DNA from: Citricoccus sp. SGAir0253
GTDB taxonomy: Bacteria; Actinomycetota; Actinomycetes; Actinomycetales; Micrococcaceae
Length of the DNA: 64,000 nt
Reading direction: 5' to 3'
NCBI RefSeq assembly: GCF_005877055.1
Contig: NZ_CP039424.1
Coordinates: 1,488,001 to 1,552,000, forward strand
The notes under the pieces are model-generated. The model saw only the letters and a program-made list of their open reading frames with translations. It was not told the origin of the DNA and searched no databases. Position numbers and translations under genes: made by a program. Position 1 is the first letter of the stretch. Each line of letters starts with the position of its first letter. Of the stretch, positions 1 through 7,606 are shown piece by piece.

Positions 1-349
1 ACAGCCGCCCGTCGAGGTGGACGGCGTCCCAGTGGGCGGCCAGTTCCGGCTCCACCTGCTCGAGGATCGCCAGCCGGGCCTCGGTGCCGTCGGCCGGCCG
101 GACCACGCCGAAGGCCATGGCCACGCGGCGCAGGTCCTGCCCGGCGCGCTCGAGGGCCTCCACGGTGTCCTCGAAGGTCGCCGGGCCGGTGCCGGCGGCG
201 ATCGCCTCGAGCTCGCGCCGGTGCGAGGCCATGGCCGCGCGGAAGGCGGGCAGGTAGTGCTCGTCGCGGATGGCGCGGAAGTCCGGCAGCCCGTAGGGGA
301 GCGTGGACGGGGCGAGCAGGGGGTTGGCGGGGGCGGGCCGGATGGTCAT
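1..349 (-). CDS. M3 family peptidyl-dipeptidase, N-terminal part (runs off window)
   Basis: This partial gene starts at an ATG (complement of 347-349) and stays open to the window edge, giving 116 residues. The N-terminus reads MTIRPAPANPLLAPSTLPYG and continues with the pattern F-x-A-I-x-x-E-H-Y-x-P-A-F and a T-F-E-D-T-V-E-A-L-E segment, which is typical of the start of Dcp-type M3 zinc oligopeptidases. The catalytic HEXXH region lies outside the window, so activity cannot be judged. The gene is divergent from yebC, with a 136-base gap that carries the yebC promoter. Family members are cytoplasmic and release dipeptides from peptide C-termini. The assignment rests on N-terminal similarity only. 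Confidence 0.75.
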   Translation of the reverse strand, partial: MTIRPAPANPLLAPSTLPYGLPDFRAIRDEHYLPAFRAAMASHRRELEAIAAGTGPATFEDTVEALERAGQDLRRVAMAFGVVRPADGTEARLAILEQVEPELAAHWDAVHLDGRL

Positions 350-408
350 GGTCAGCCACTGTTCCACGTCCGCGCCGGGCCGGACAGGGCCGGGTCCGTG
401 CCGACCGC

Positions 409-414
409 TAGAAT
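409..414 (+). promoter_or_regulatory. -10 hexamer TAGAAT for yebC-ruvC
   Basis: TAGAAT fits the TAnnnT form that recurs before many genes here. It would start transcription near 421, about 65 bases ahead of the yebC GTG. No convincing -35 element is visible. Confidence 0.5.
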
Positions 415-485
415 CGTGAGCCAGACCATCACCGAGAGCCGAGGCCGGCCGGGCGAGCACGCGACCGGCGCGGGGAGGAGTACAC

Positions 486-1241
486 GTGGCAGGGCATTCC
501 AAGTGGGCCACCACCAAGCACAAGAAGGCCGTGATCGACGCGCGGCGGGCCAAGGCCTTCGCCAAGTACATCAAGAACATCGAGGTGGCCGCGCGGGCCG
601 GCGGCGCCGACCTCGCGGGCAACCCCGCGCTGGACCTGGCGGTCACCAAGGCCAAGAAGCAGTCCGTGCCCAACGACAACATCGACCGCGCCATCAAGCG
701 CGGCGCGGGCCTGACCGGCGAGGTCATCGACTACGCCGAGATCACCTACGAGGTCCGCGGCCCGCAGGGCTCGGCCCTCATGGTCGAGTGCCTCACGGAC
801 AACAAGAACCGCGCCGCGGCCGAGGTGCGCACCGCCGTCACCCGCAACGGCGGCACGATGGCCGACGTCGGCTCCGTCGCCTTCCTCTTCAACCGCACCG
901 GCCTGGTCCGGCTCCCGGCCGAGGGACGCACCGAGGACGACGTCCTCCTGGCCGTCCTGGACGCCGGCGCGGAGGAGGTCGTCCAGTCCGGGGACTCCTT
1001 CGAGGTGCTGTGCGACCCCTCCGACCTGCGCGCCGTGGCGACCGCGCTGGACGAGGCCGGGATCGAGTACGACACGGACGAGATGGAGTTCGTGGCCACG
1101 ATGAAGGTCGAGCTGGACGCCAAGGGCGCCAAGACCTTCCTCCAGCTCGTCGACGCCCTCGAGGACCTGGACGACGTGCAGAGCGTCTACTCCAACGTGG
1201 AGATCGCCCCCGAGGTCCTCGCCCAGCTCGAGGAGGACTGA
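486..1241 (+). CDS. yebC: YebC/PmpR family protein
   Basis: The 251-residue product begins [20 protein letters not shown], the hallmark start of the YebC/TACO1 family, and its length is normal. The GTG start is preceded by GGGGAGGAG at 472-480 with good spacing. Family members are cytoplasmic; some have been described as DNA-binding regulators, and more recent work links YebC-type proteins to relief of ribosome stalling. The gene lies 7 bases upstream of ruvC, the usual actinobacterial order (yebC-ruvC-ruvA-ruvB), so co-transcription with ruvC is likely. The family assignment is secure. The exact molecular role in this organism is not shown by sequence. Confidence 0.95.
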   Translation: MAGHSKWATTKHKKAVIDARRAKAFAKYIKNIEVAARAGGADLAGNPALDLAVTKAKKQSVPNDNIDRAIKRGAGLTGEVIDYAEITYEVRGPQGSALMVECLTDNKNRAAAEVRTAVTRNGGTMADVGSVAFLFNRTGLVRLPAEGRTEDDVLLAVLDAGAEEVVQSGDSFEVLCDPSDLRAVATALDEAGIEYDTDEMEFVATMKVELDAKGAKTFLQLVDALEDLDDVQSVYSNVEIAPEVLAQLEED

Positions 1242-1248
1242 GCCCGCC

Positions 1249-1947
1249 GTGGCCGCCACCGCGCCCGCCCGGTCCCCGCAGGGCCTGCGGGTGCTCGGCG
1301 TCGACCCGGGGCTCACCCGGTGCGGCATCGCGGTCGTGGACGTCGCGCCCAACCGCACGGCCACCCTCGTGGGGGTGACGGTCGTGGGCACCGCCGCGGA
1401 GGCCTCCCTGGACCGGCGCCTGCTGGCCATCGACGAGGCGATCGAGGAGTGGCTGGACCGGCACGCCCCGGACCACGTGGCCGTGGAGCGCATGTTCGCC
1501 CAGAACAACACGCCCACCGTGATGGGCACGGCCCAGGCCTCCGGCGTGGTGATCGCCGCGGCGGCCCGGCGCGGGCTGCCGGTCGCCCTGCACACCCCCT
1601 CCGAGGTCAAGGCGGCGGTGACGGGCAACGGCACGGCCGGCAAGGAGCAGATCACCGCCATGGTGACGCGCATCCTGCGGCTCGGGGCGCCGCCGCGCCC
1701 GGCGGACGCCGCGGACGCGATCGCCCTGGCCATCACCCACGCCTGGCGCGGCGGCCTGCGCGGCCGCGGCCTGGACACCGGCAACCTCACCAGCCCCCGG
1801 CGGGAGTCCCGGTTCCCGACGGCGGCCGGTGCCGCCCGCGCGCCGGGCGCGGCCCGCGGGGGCGGCACCGCGGCGCAGCGGGCCTGGCTCGAGGCCGAGC
1901 GCCGCTCGCGGGGCACCTCCGGCTGGGGGAGCGGCTCGCGCGTCTGA
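1249..1947 (+). CDS. ruvC: Holliday junction resolvase RuvC
   Basis: This endonuclease cleaves Holliday junctions together with RuvAB. The RNase H-like fold carries the four expected acidic catalytic residues: D19 (in GVDPG), E80 (in VERMF), and D153 and D156 (in ADAADAIA). The core ends near residue 168. The family usually has about 170-190 residues, whereas this protein has 232, with a C-terminal tail of about 60 residues rich in Arg, Gly and Ala. The GTG start lies 7 bases after the yebC stop and has no strong Shine-Dalgarno of its own, which suggests coupling to yebC. The next gene, ruvA, is 178 bases downstream behind its own promoter region. Confidence 0.95.
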   Translation: MAATAPARSPQGLRVLGVDPGLTRCGIAVVDVAPNRTATLVGVTVVGTAAEASLDRRLLAIDEAIEEWLDRHAPDHVAVERMFAQNNTPTVMGTAQASGVVIAAAARRGLPVALHTPSEVKAAVTGNGTAGKEQITAMVTRILRLGAPPRPADAADAIALAITHAWRGGLRGRGLDTGNLTSPRRESRFPTAAGAARAPGAARGGGTAAQRAWLEAERRSRGTSGWGSGSRV

Positions 1948-2048
1948 GGGGGACCGGCCCCCACTCCCCACCGGCCCTGCGGGCGGCCGCGGCGAGGTGC
2001 CCGGGGCGGGCGGGGCGTGTCAGGGGTGGCGCTGTCCCGCCCAGCCGC

Positions 2049-2072
2049 TAGGCTGTTCGTAGATACGTTCGA
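2049..2072 (+). promoter_or_regulatory. ruvAB promoter with imperfect LexA (SOS) box
   Basis: A -10-like TAGGCT (2049-2054) is followed at 2057-2072 by TCGTAG-ATAC-GTTCGA. The right half matches the actinobacterial/Gram-positive SOS box (TCGAAC-N4-GTTCGA) perfectly; the left half matches at three of six bases. The placement just downstream of the -10 and ahead of ruvA, a classical SOS gene, supports LexA control. The mismatched half suggests weak repression. Confidence 0.5.
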
Positions 2073-2125
2073 ATGCCGCCGAGCCGGGACGCCCCGGCGT
2101 GGCGCGGAAGGTGGGTGGCTGCAGC

Positions 2126-2767
2126 ATGATCTCGTCCCTGGCCGGCACGGTGGAGTCCGTGGGCCTGAACCAGGCCGTCATCGCCGTCTCGGGGTTCGGC
2201 ATGCAGTTCAGCGCCACCCCGCAGACCCTGGCGGGGCTGCGCACCGGTGAGCCGGGGCGGGTGCTGACGACGCTCGTGGTGCGCGAGGACTCGATGACCC
2301 TGTTCGGCTTCGCCACGCCGGACGAGAAGGAGGTCTTCGAGGTGCTGCTCGGCGTCTCCGGGGTGGGCCCCCGGCTCGCCCTGGCCGTGCTCGCGGTGCA
2401 CGACCCGGAGACCGTGCGCATCGCGGCCCACGCGGGGGACGACAAGGCGTTCACGAAGGTCCCCGGCATCGGCCCCAAGGGCGCGCGGCGGATCGTGCTG
2501 GAGCTCGCGGACAAGCTCGTGCCCACGGGGGCCCCGGTGCCCGCCCCGGCGGACGGCGGGGACGCGGCGGACGCGCAGCCGTGGCTGGACCCGGTGCTGG
2601 AGGCCCTCACCGGGCTCGGCTGGACGGAGAGGGACGCGGACAAGGCCGTGCGGGACACCGTGGCCCACGAGCCGGAGCTCGAGGAGTCGGGGGACGTCGC
2701 GAGCGTGCTGCGGGCCACCCTGCGTCACCTCGGCCAGGGCCAGTCGGCCCGCTCGGGACGGTCCTGA
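2126..2767 (+). CDS. ruvA: Holliday junction branch migration protein RuvA
   Basis: RuvA binds the four-way junction and loads the RuvB motor. The 213-residue protein starts at ATG 2126 (MISSLAGTVES); an AAGGTGG site lies about 11 bases upstream. An N-terminal OB-fold (about 1-62) is followed by two helix-hairpin-helix motifs, GVSGVGPRLA and VPGIGPKGAR. A Pro/Ala-rich acidic linker leads to the C-terminal three-helix domain that contacts RuvB (last 50 or so residues, with GLGWTERDADKAV). ruvB follows 42 bases later, so the pair should be one transcript, probably LexA-controlled. Confidence 0.95.
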   Translation: MISSLAGTVESVGLNQAVIAVSGFGMQFSATPQTLAGLRTGEPGRVLTTLVVREDSMTLFGFATPDEKEVFEVLLGVSGVGPRLALAVLAVHDPETVRIAAHAGDDKAFTKVPGIGPKGARRIVLELADKLVPTGAPVPAPADGGDAADAQPWLDPVLEALTGLGWTERDADKAVRDTVAHEPELEESGDVASVLRATLRHLGQGQSARSGRS

Positions 2768-2809
2768 GGATGACGACTGCGACGGTGGCGACGGACGGAG
2801 GCAGGGCAG

Positions 2810-3934
2810 ATGGCTGAGGCGTTCACCCCGGGACCGGGGGACGGCGGGCGGATGGTCGGCGGCGGGGCCGAGGGCGAGGAGCGCGAGCTCGAGGCCGCCC
2901 TGCGCCCGAAGACCCTCGACGACTTCGTGGGCCAGCACCGCGTGCGCCGCCAGCTCTCCCTCGTCCTCGAGGCCGCCCGGATGCGCGGGCGCAGCGCCGA
3001 CCACGTGCTGCTGTCCGGACCGCCCGGGCTCGGCAAGACGACCCTGGCCATGATCATCGCGGCCGAGATGAACGCCCCGCTGCGCATCTCCTCCGGCCCG
3101 GCGATCCAGCACGCGGGGGACCTCGCCGCGATCCTGTCCTCGCTCACCGAGGGCGAGGTGCTCTTCCTCGACGAGATCCACCGCATGTCCCGGCCGGCCG
3201 AGGAGATGCTCTACATGGCCATGGAGGACTTCCGGGTCGACATCGTGGTCGGCAAGGGGGCCGGGGCCACCTCGATCCCCCTGGAGATCCCCCCGTTCAC
3301 GCTCGTGGGGGCCACCACGCGGGCCGGGCTGCTGCCCGGTCCGCTGCGGGACCGGTTCGGCTTCACCGGGCACCTGGAGTTCTACGGCACCGACGAGCTC
3401 GAGCTCGTGCTGCGCCGCTCCGCGCTGCTGCTGGACATGAAGGTGAACTCCGCCGGCTTCACCCAGATCGCCTCGCGGTCCCGGGGCACCCCCCGCATCG
3501 CCAACCGGCTGCTGCGGCGCGTGCGCGACTGGGCGCTCGTCGGCGGACTGGAGCAGGTCGACGCGCGGGCGGCGTCGGCGGCGCTGGACATGTACGAGGT
3601 GGACGCCCTCGGCCTGGACCGGCTGGACCGCTCGGTGCTCGAGGCCCTGTGCACCAAGTTCGGCGGGGGGCCCGTGGGGTTGTCCACGCTGGCCATCGCG
3701 GTCGGCGAGGAGACGGAGACGGTCGAGACGGTCGCCGAGCCCTTCCTGGTCCGCGAGGGCCTCCTCGGCCGCACCCCGCGGGGACGCATCGCCATGCCCG
3801 CCGCGTGGGAGCACCTCGGGCTCACCCCGCCGCCCGAGGCGCCGGGGGCCGCGTTCTGGACCGCCGCGAGGCCCGGGACGGCGCCGGCCGGCGCGGGACC
3901 CGTGGGGGACCCCGACGCCCTGTTCGACGCCTGA
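2810..3934 (+). CDS. ruvB: Holliday junction branch migration ATPase RuvB
   Basis: This is the AAA+ motor that drives branch migration with RuvA. Walker A is GPPGLGKT at 70-77 and Walker B is LDEIH near 120-124. The arginine-finger and sensor region appears as [19 protein letters not shown] near 165-185, and the winged-helix C-terminal domain follows. The 374 residues exceed the usual 335-350 because of a short N-terminal Gly-rich extension and a C-terminal Ala/Gly/Pro tail. ATG 2810 follows a GGAGGCAGG site. It closes the ruvA-ruvB unit, and a GC-rich hairpin lies just after the stop. Confidence 0.96.
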   Translation: MAEAFTPGPGDGGRMVGGGAEGEERELEAALRPKTLDDFVGQHRVRRQLSLVLEAARMRGRSADHVLLSGPPGLGKTTLAMIIAAEMNAPLRISSGPAIQHAGDLAAILSSLTEGEVLFLDEIHRMSRPAEEMLYMAMEDFRVDIVVGKGAGATSIPLEIPPFTLVGATTRAGLLPGPLRDRFGFTGHLEFYGTDELELVLRRSALLLDMKVNSAGFTQIASRSRGTPRIANRLLRRVRDWALVGGLEQVDARAASAALDMYEVDALGLDRLDRSVLEALCTKFGGGPVGLSTLAIAVGEETETVETVAEPFLVREGLLGRTPRGRIAMPAAWEHLGLTPPPEAPGAAFWTAARPGTAPAGAGPVGDPDALFDA

Positions 3935-3946
3935 GCCGCCCGGGGC

Positions 3947-3965
3947 CGGGGCGGGTCCCGCCCCG
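3947..3965 (+). terminator. Hairpin after ruvB
   Basis: CGGGGCGGG and CCCGCCCCG form a perfect inverted repeat separated by one base, 12 nt after the ruvB stop and just before the yajC promoter. There is no U-tract, as is common for terminators in GC-rich actinobacteria. Confidence 0.5.
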
Positions 3966-3983
3966 CCGGGTCGCCGCACGCCG

Positions 3984-3989
3984 TAGACT
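3984..3989 (+). promoter_or_regulatory. -10 hexamer TAGACT for yajC
   Basis: TAGACT sits downstream of the ruvB hairpin and would start transcription near 3996, 39 bases before the preferred yajC GTG. Confidence 0.5.
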
Positions 3990-4034
3990 GGCCGGGTTGT
4001 CCCGTGCCCCGACCCCGGAATGTGGTGCCCCGAA

Positions 4035-4616
4035 GTGACCCAGTTGACTGCCCTGCCCGCCGCCGCGATCGTCGCCCAGGGAGCCCCGGCCAGCCCGGCG
4101 CTCCCGTTCGACCCCTTCCTGCTCATCATGCTGGTCGTCTTCGGCTTCCTGATCTTCAGCATGTTCCGCCGGAGCAAGAAGGCCCAGCAGCAGCAGCAGG
4201 AGCTGCGCAGCACGCTCGCCCCGGGCGTGGAGGTCATGACCACGATGGGCCTGTTCGGCACCATCGTCTCGGTGGACCGCGAGGAGAACAAGGCCGTCAT
4301 CGAGCTGTCCCCGGGCACCACGGCCACCGTCCACCTGCAGGCGATCGGCAAGGCCATCGACCCGGCCGCCGGCGCCGCTGCCGCCGGGACCGGCTCCACC
4401 GCGGCCCCGGCCACCGGTGACGCGCTCGGCGAGACCGTCCCGGACTCCCCGGCCGGCCTGGAGGACCTCTCCCGTCCCGGCGATGCCCGCGCCCACGACG
4501 CCGGCGCCCCCGACCCGCGTGCCCAGGACCTCCGCGGCCAAGACCCCCGCGGCCCCGAGGGCCCGCAGGACGGCCCGGAGGGCCCGCGTCCCGAGGGAGA
4601 CCGGCCCACCGCCTGA
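4035..4616 (+). CDS. yajC: Preprotein translocase subunit YajC
   Basis: YajC is an accessory subunit of the SecDF complex at SecYEG. The protein has one strong transmembrane segment (FDPFLLIMLVVFGFLIFSMF, about residues 25-44) followed by RRSKKAQQQQQELRSTL and the conserved G-x-x-V-x-T-x-x-G-x-x-G-x-I core. The family is usually about 100-120 residues; here a roughly 80-residue Ala/Pro/Asp/Arg-rich low-complexity tail follows (repeats of the type QDPRGPEGP). GTG 4035 is my preferred start; an in-frame ATG at 4020 would add five residues. Neither has a clear Shine-Dalgarno. secD and secF follow. Confidence 0.92.
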   Translation: MTQLTALPAAAIVAQGAPASPALPFDPFLLIMLVVFGFLIFSMFRRSKKAQQQQQELRSTLAPGVEVMTTMGLFGTIVSVDREENKAVIELSPGTTATVHLQAIGKAIDPAAGAAAAGTGSTAAPATGDALGETVPDSPAGLEDLSRPGDARAHDAGAPDPRAQDLRGQDPRGPEGPQDGPEGPRPEGDRPTA

Positions 4617-4625
4617 CCGCCCGCT

Positions 4626-4656
4626 GCCGGCCGGCGGGTCCTCCCGCCCGGCCGGC
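4626..4656 (+). terminator. Long GC hairpin between yajC and secD
   Basis: GCCGGCCGGCGGG pairs with CCCGCCCGGCCGGC across a four-base loop, with one bulged C (13 base pairs). It could terminate, attenuate, or set the yajC:secD mRNA ratio by blocking 3' decay. Confidence 0.45.
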
Positions 4657-4718
4657 GCGCGCCCGGCCGGCCGCCGTCGCCCGTCCCACCCATCGTGAAC
4701 CGAAAGCCATAGCCTCCC

Positions 4719-6497
4719 ATGTCAGACAAGACTCCCCGAGGACGTGCCCGGCGCACCCTCTGGTGGCTCACCGCCCTGGTCGCCCTCCTCGCGGCGATCC
4801 TCGGCGTCGGCATCGCCACCGGCCAGGCGCACTGGGCCCCCAAGCTTGCCCTCGACCTGGAGGGCGGCACCCAGATGGTGCTCGCCCCGGAGGTCTCCGG
4901 CGACCAGCAGGTCACCCCGGACCAGCTCGACCAGGCCGTGGAGATCATCCGCCAGCGCGTGGACGGCTCCGGGGTGGCGGAGGCGGAGATCGCCACCCAG
5001 GGCGGCCGCAACGTCGTGGTGTCCCTGCCCGGCGTCCCCGACCCCGCGACGCGCGACCTCATCCAGGCCTCGGCGAACATGGAGTTCCGGCCGGTCATCA
5101 CGGCCGGGCCGTACGAGGCGGTCCCGAAGGACCAGCGCACCCCGACGAAGGACTTCCCGAAGCCCACGGCCGAACCCGAGAACGGCTCCGACCCCAACTG
5201 GATCACCCCCCAGCTGGCGGCCGAGTTCGAGGCCTACGACTGCGCGGCCCAGGCACGGGAGCAGGACCGGGAGGACCTGCCCGCCGACAAGCCGGCCATC
5301 GCCTGCCAGCCCGGCGACGAGGAGACCGGCCAGCCGGGTGTGAAGTACATCCTCGGCCCGGTGGAGGTGCAGGGCACGGACATCGCCGGCGCCGACTACG
5401 GCCTGGTCAACACCGCCACCGGCGTCTCCACCAACCAGTGGGCCGTCAACCTCACCTTCAACGGCCAGGGCTCGGACGCCTTCCGCGAGGTCACGCAGCG
5501 GCTCACCCCGTTCCCGGAGGGGGACCCGCGCAAGCAGTTCGCCATCGTCCTGGACGGCACCGTGGTCTCGGCGCCGCAGTCCAACGCCGTCATCACCGAC
5601 GGCCGGGCGCAGATCACCGGCAACTTCTCCGAGCAGTCGGCGGCGGCGCTGGCCGAGCAGCTCAAGTACGGCGCCCTGCCGATCAGCTTCTCGATCGAGT
5701 CCGAGCAGCAGATCTCCGCGACCCTCGGTGCCGACCAGCTGCGCCTGGGCCTCGTCGCCGGCCTCATCGGCCTGGGCCTGGTGGCCGTCTACTCGTTCTT
5801 CCAGTACCGCCTGCTGGGCCTCGTCACCATCGCCTCGCTCGTGGTGGCGGGCGCGCTGACCTACCTGGCGATCGTGCTGCTGGGCTGGTCGGACAACTAC
5901 CGGCTCTCCCTGGCCGGCATCGCCGGCCTGATCGTGGCCATCGGCCTGACCGCGGACTCGTTCATCGTCTACTTCGAGCGCATCAAGGACGAGCTGCGCC
6001 ACGGCCGCACGCTGCCCGAGGCCGTGGAGTACGGCTGGGCCCGCGCCAAGCGCACCGTGACCGCCTCGAAGGCGGTCAACCTGCTGGCCGCCGTCGTGCT
6101 GTACTTCGTGGCGGTCGGCAACGTGCGCGGCTTCGCGTTCACGCTGGGGCTCACGGCGATCGCCGACCTCGTGGTGGTGTTCCTCTTCACCCATCCGGTG
6201 ATGCAGCTGCTCGCCCACACCCGGTTCTTCGGCGGCGGCCACCGGCTCTCCGGGCTGGACCCGTCCCTGCTCGGCCGCGAACCCCTGTACCAGGGCGCCG
6301 GGCGGATCCGGGAGTTCCGGCCGGCCGCAGCCCGGACCGCCGCGGCCCCGGCGCCGCGCCGGGCGCAGCGCTCGGCCAAGGAGGCCGCCCGCCGCCAGAC
6401 CATCGCCGAGCGACGGCGCGCCGAGCGGCTGGCCGCCGTGGGCACCCCCACGGACCCCGGGACGCCCCCGGCCGACACCACGGAGGAGCAGAAGTGA
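4719..6497 (+). CDS. secD: Protein translocase subunit SecD
   Basis: SecD works with SecF as an RND-type, proton-driven factor that completes protein export. TM1 lies at about residues 13-33. The signature ALDLEGGTQ follows at 44-52, then a large extracytoplasmic P1 domain with a poorly conserved charged insertion (about 130-200). Five closely spaced transmembrane segments run from about 345 to 510 (including the D-S-F-I-V-Y-F-E-R-I-K-D-E block). The 592-residue length is normal for actinobacteria. A highly charged Arg/Ala/Glu cytoplasmic tail ends the protein. The stop overlaps the secF start, so translational coupling is likely. Confidence 0.96.
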   Translation: MSDKTPRGRARRTLWWLTALVALLAAILGVGIATGQAHWAPKLALDLEGGTQMVLAPEVSGDQQVTPDQLDQAVEIIRQRVDGSGVAEAEIATQGGRNVVVSLPGVPDPATRDLIQASANMEFRPVITAGPYEAVPKDQRTPTKDFPKPTAEPENGSDPNWITPQLAAEFEAYDCAAQAREQDREDLPADKPAIACQPGDEETGQPGVKYILGPVEVQGTDIAGADYGLVNTATGVSTNQWAVNLTFNGQGSDAFREVTQRLTPFPEGDPRKQFAIVLDGTVVSAPQSNAVITDGRAQITGNFSEQSAAALAEQLKYGALPISFSIESEQQISATLGADQLRLGLVAGLIGLGLVAVYSFFQYRLLGLVTIASLVVAGALTYLAIVLLGWSDNYRLSLAGIAGLIVAIGLTADSFIVYFERIKDELRHGRTLPEAVEYGWARAKRTVTASKAVNLLAAVVLYFVAVGNVRGFAFTLGLTAIADLVVVFLFTHPVMQLLAHTRFFGGGHRLSGLDPSLLGREPLYQGAGRIREFRPAAARTAAAPAPRRAQRSAKEAARRQTIAERRRAERLAAVGTPTDPGTPPADTTEEQK

Positions 6498-7510
6498 GCG
6501 CACTGGCCACCTGGGGCAACGAGCTCTACACCGGCAAGAGGTCCTACCCGTTCACCCAGAAGTGGCGGACCTGGTTCACCGTGGCCGCGGTGCTCCTGGT
6601 CGCCGTGGTCGGGCTGACGCTGGCCCGTGGCGGGTTCAACCTCGGCATCGAGTTCCGCGGGGGCTCGGAGTTCACCGTGTCCTCGGTCGGCTCCACCGAG
6701 ACCGCCCCGGGCGAGGAGGCGGTGGCGCAAGCGGTGCCCGACGCCGAGGCGACCGTCACGAACATCGCCCCCGGCACCATGCGGGTCCAGACGGACCGCC
6801 TCACGGACGACCAGACCCTCGCGGTGGCCCAGAACCTGCAGGGCGCGTACGGCGTGGGCCAAGACTCGGTGACCTCCACCTTCGTCGGCCCCACGTGGGG
6901 CGCGGACGTCTCCCAGCAGGCACTGATCGGGCTCGTGGTGTTCATCGTCCTCGTGGCCCTGCTGATGGCGCTGTACTTCCGCACGTGGAAGATGTCCCTG
7001 GCGGCGGTGATCGGGCTGGCCTACGTGGTCGCCGTCACCGCCGGGATCTACGGGGCCACGGGGTTCGAGGTCACCCCGAGCGCGATCATCGGCTTCCTGA
7101 CGATCCTCAGCTACGCGCTGTACGACACGGTGGTGGTCTTCGACAAGATCCGGGAGAACACCGAGCACAACCTGGAGGAGACCACGCGCACGTTCGGTGA
7201 GAACGTGAACCTGGCCATCAACCAGACGCTCGTGCGCTCGATCAACACCTCGGTGGTCGCGATCCTGCCCGTGGGCTCCATCCTGTTCATCGGCGCGCTG
7301 CTCCTGGGCGCCGGCACACTGCGGGACATCTCGCTGGCCATCTTCGTGGGCATCATCGTGGGCACGCTGGCCACGATCTTCATCCAGGCCCCGCTCTACG
7401 CCCTGCTGCGCCGGGGCGAGGACCGGATCCGCGCCAACGACGCCCGGGTCCTGGCCCGGCGCGGCGCGGGCGAGGGGACGCCCGAGGGGACCGAGACCGT
7501 CCCGGCATGA
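6494..7510 (+). CDS. secF: Protein translocase subunit SecF
   Basis: SecF is the partner of SecD in the inner-membrane SecDF complex. The GTG start at 6494 overlaps the secD TGA (GTGA). The 338-residue protein has TM1 at about 27-45, then the GIEFRGGSEFTV element. Five C-terminal transmembrane segments include the family block YDTVVVFDKIREN. Length and motif order are normal for SecF. The same frame is open far upstream inside secD, but that part has no SecF features and is antisense to nothing known, so the overlap start is preferred. relA follows with its own promoter. Confidence 0.96.
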   Translation: MSALATWGNELYTGKRSYPFTQKWRTWFTVAAVLLVAVVGLTLARGGFNLGIEFRGGSEFTVSSVGSTETAPGEEAVAQAVPDAEATVTNIAPGTMRVQTDRLTDDQTLAVAQNLQGAYGVGQDSVTSTFVGPTWGADVSQQALIGLVVFIVLVALLMALYFRTWKMSLAAVIGLAYVVAVTAGIYGATGFEVTPSAIIGFLTILSYALYDTVVVFDKIRENTEHNLEETTRTFGENVNLAINQTLVRSINTSVVAILPVGSILFIGALLLGAGTLRDISLAIFVGIIVGTLATIFIQAPLYALLRRGEDRIRANDARVLARRGAGEGTPEGTETVPA

Positions 7511-7521
7511 CGGGCACGTTC

Positions 7522-7527
7522 TAGACT
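7522..7527 (+). promoter_or_regulatory. -10 hexamer TAGACT for rel
   Basis: TAGACT begins 12 nt after the secF stop and would start transcription near 7534, about 73 bases before the preferred rel start codon. Confidence 0.5.
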
Positions 7528-7606
7528 GGAGCATCCCCGGCAGGGGACTGGACACCGGTGCGGTGCCGGCGCCGCGAGGCGCGGCCCCGCGGGAAGGATG
7601 GCAACT

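Noticed and set aside
4763-6493. N-terminal extension of the SecF frame through all of secD
   Set aside because: SecF begins at the GTG overlapping the secD stop; upstream residues carry no SecF features.
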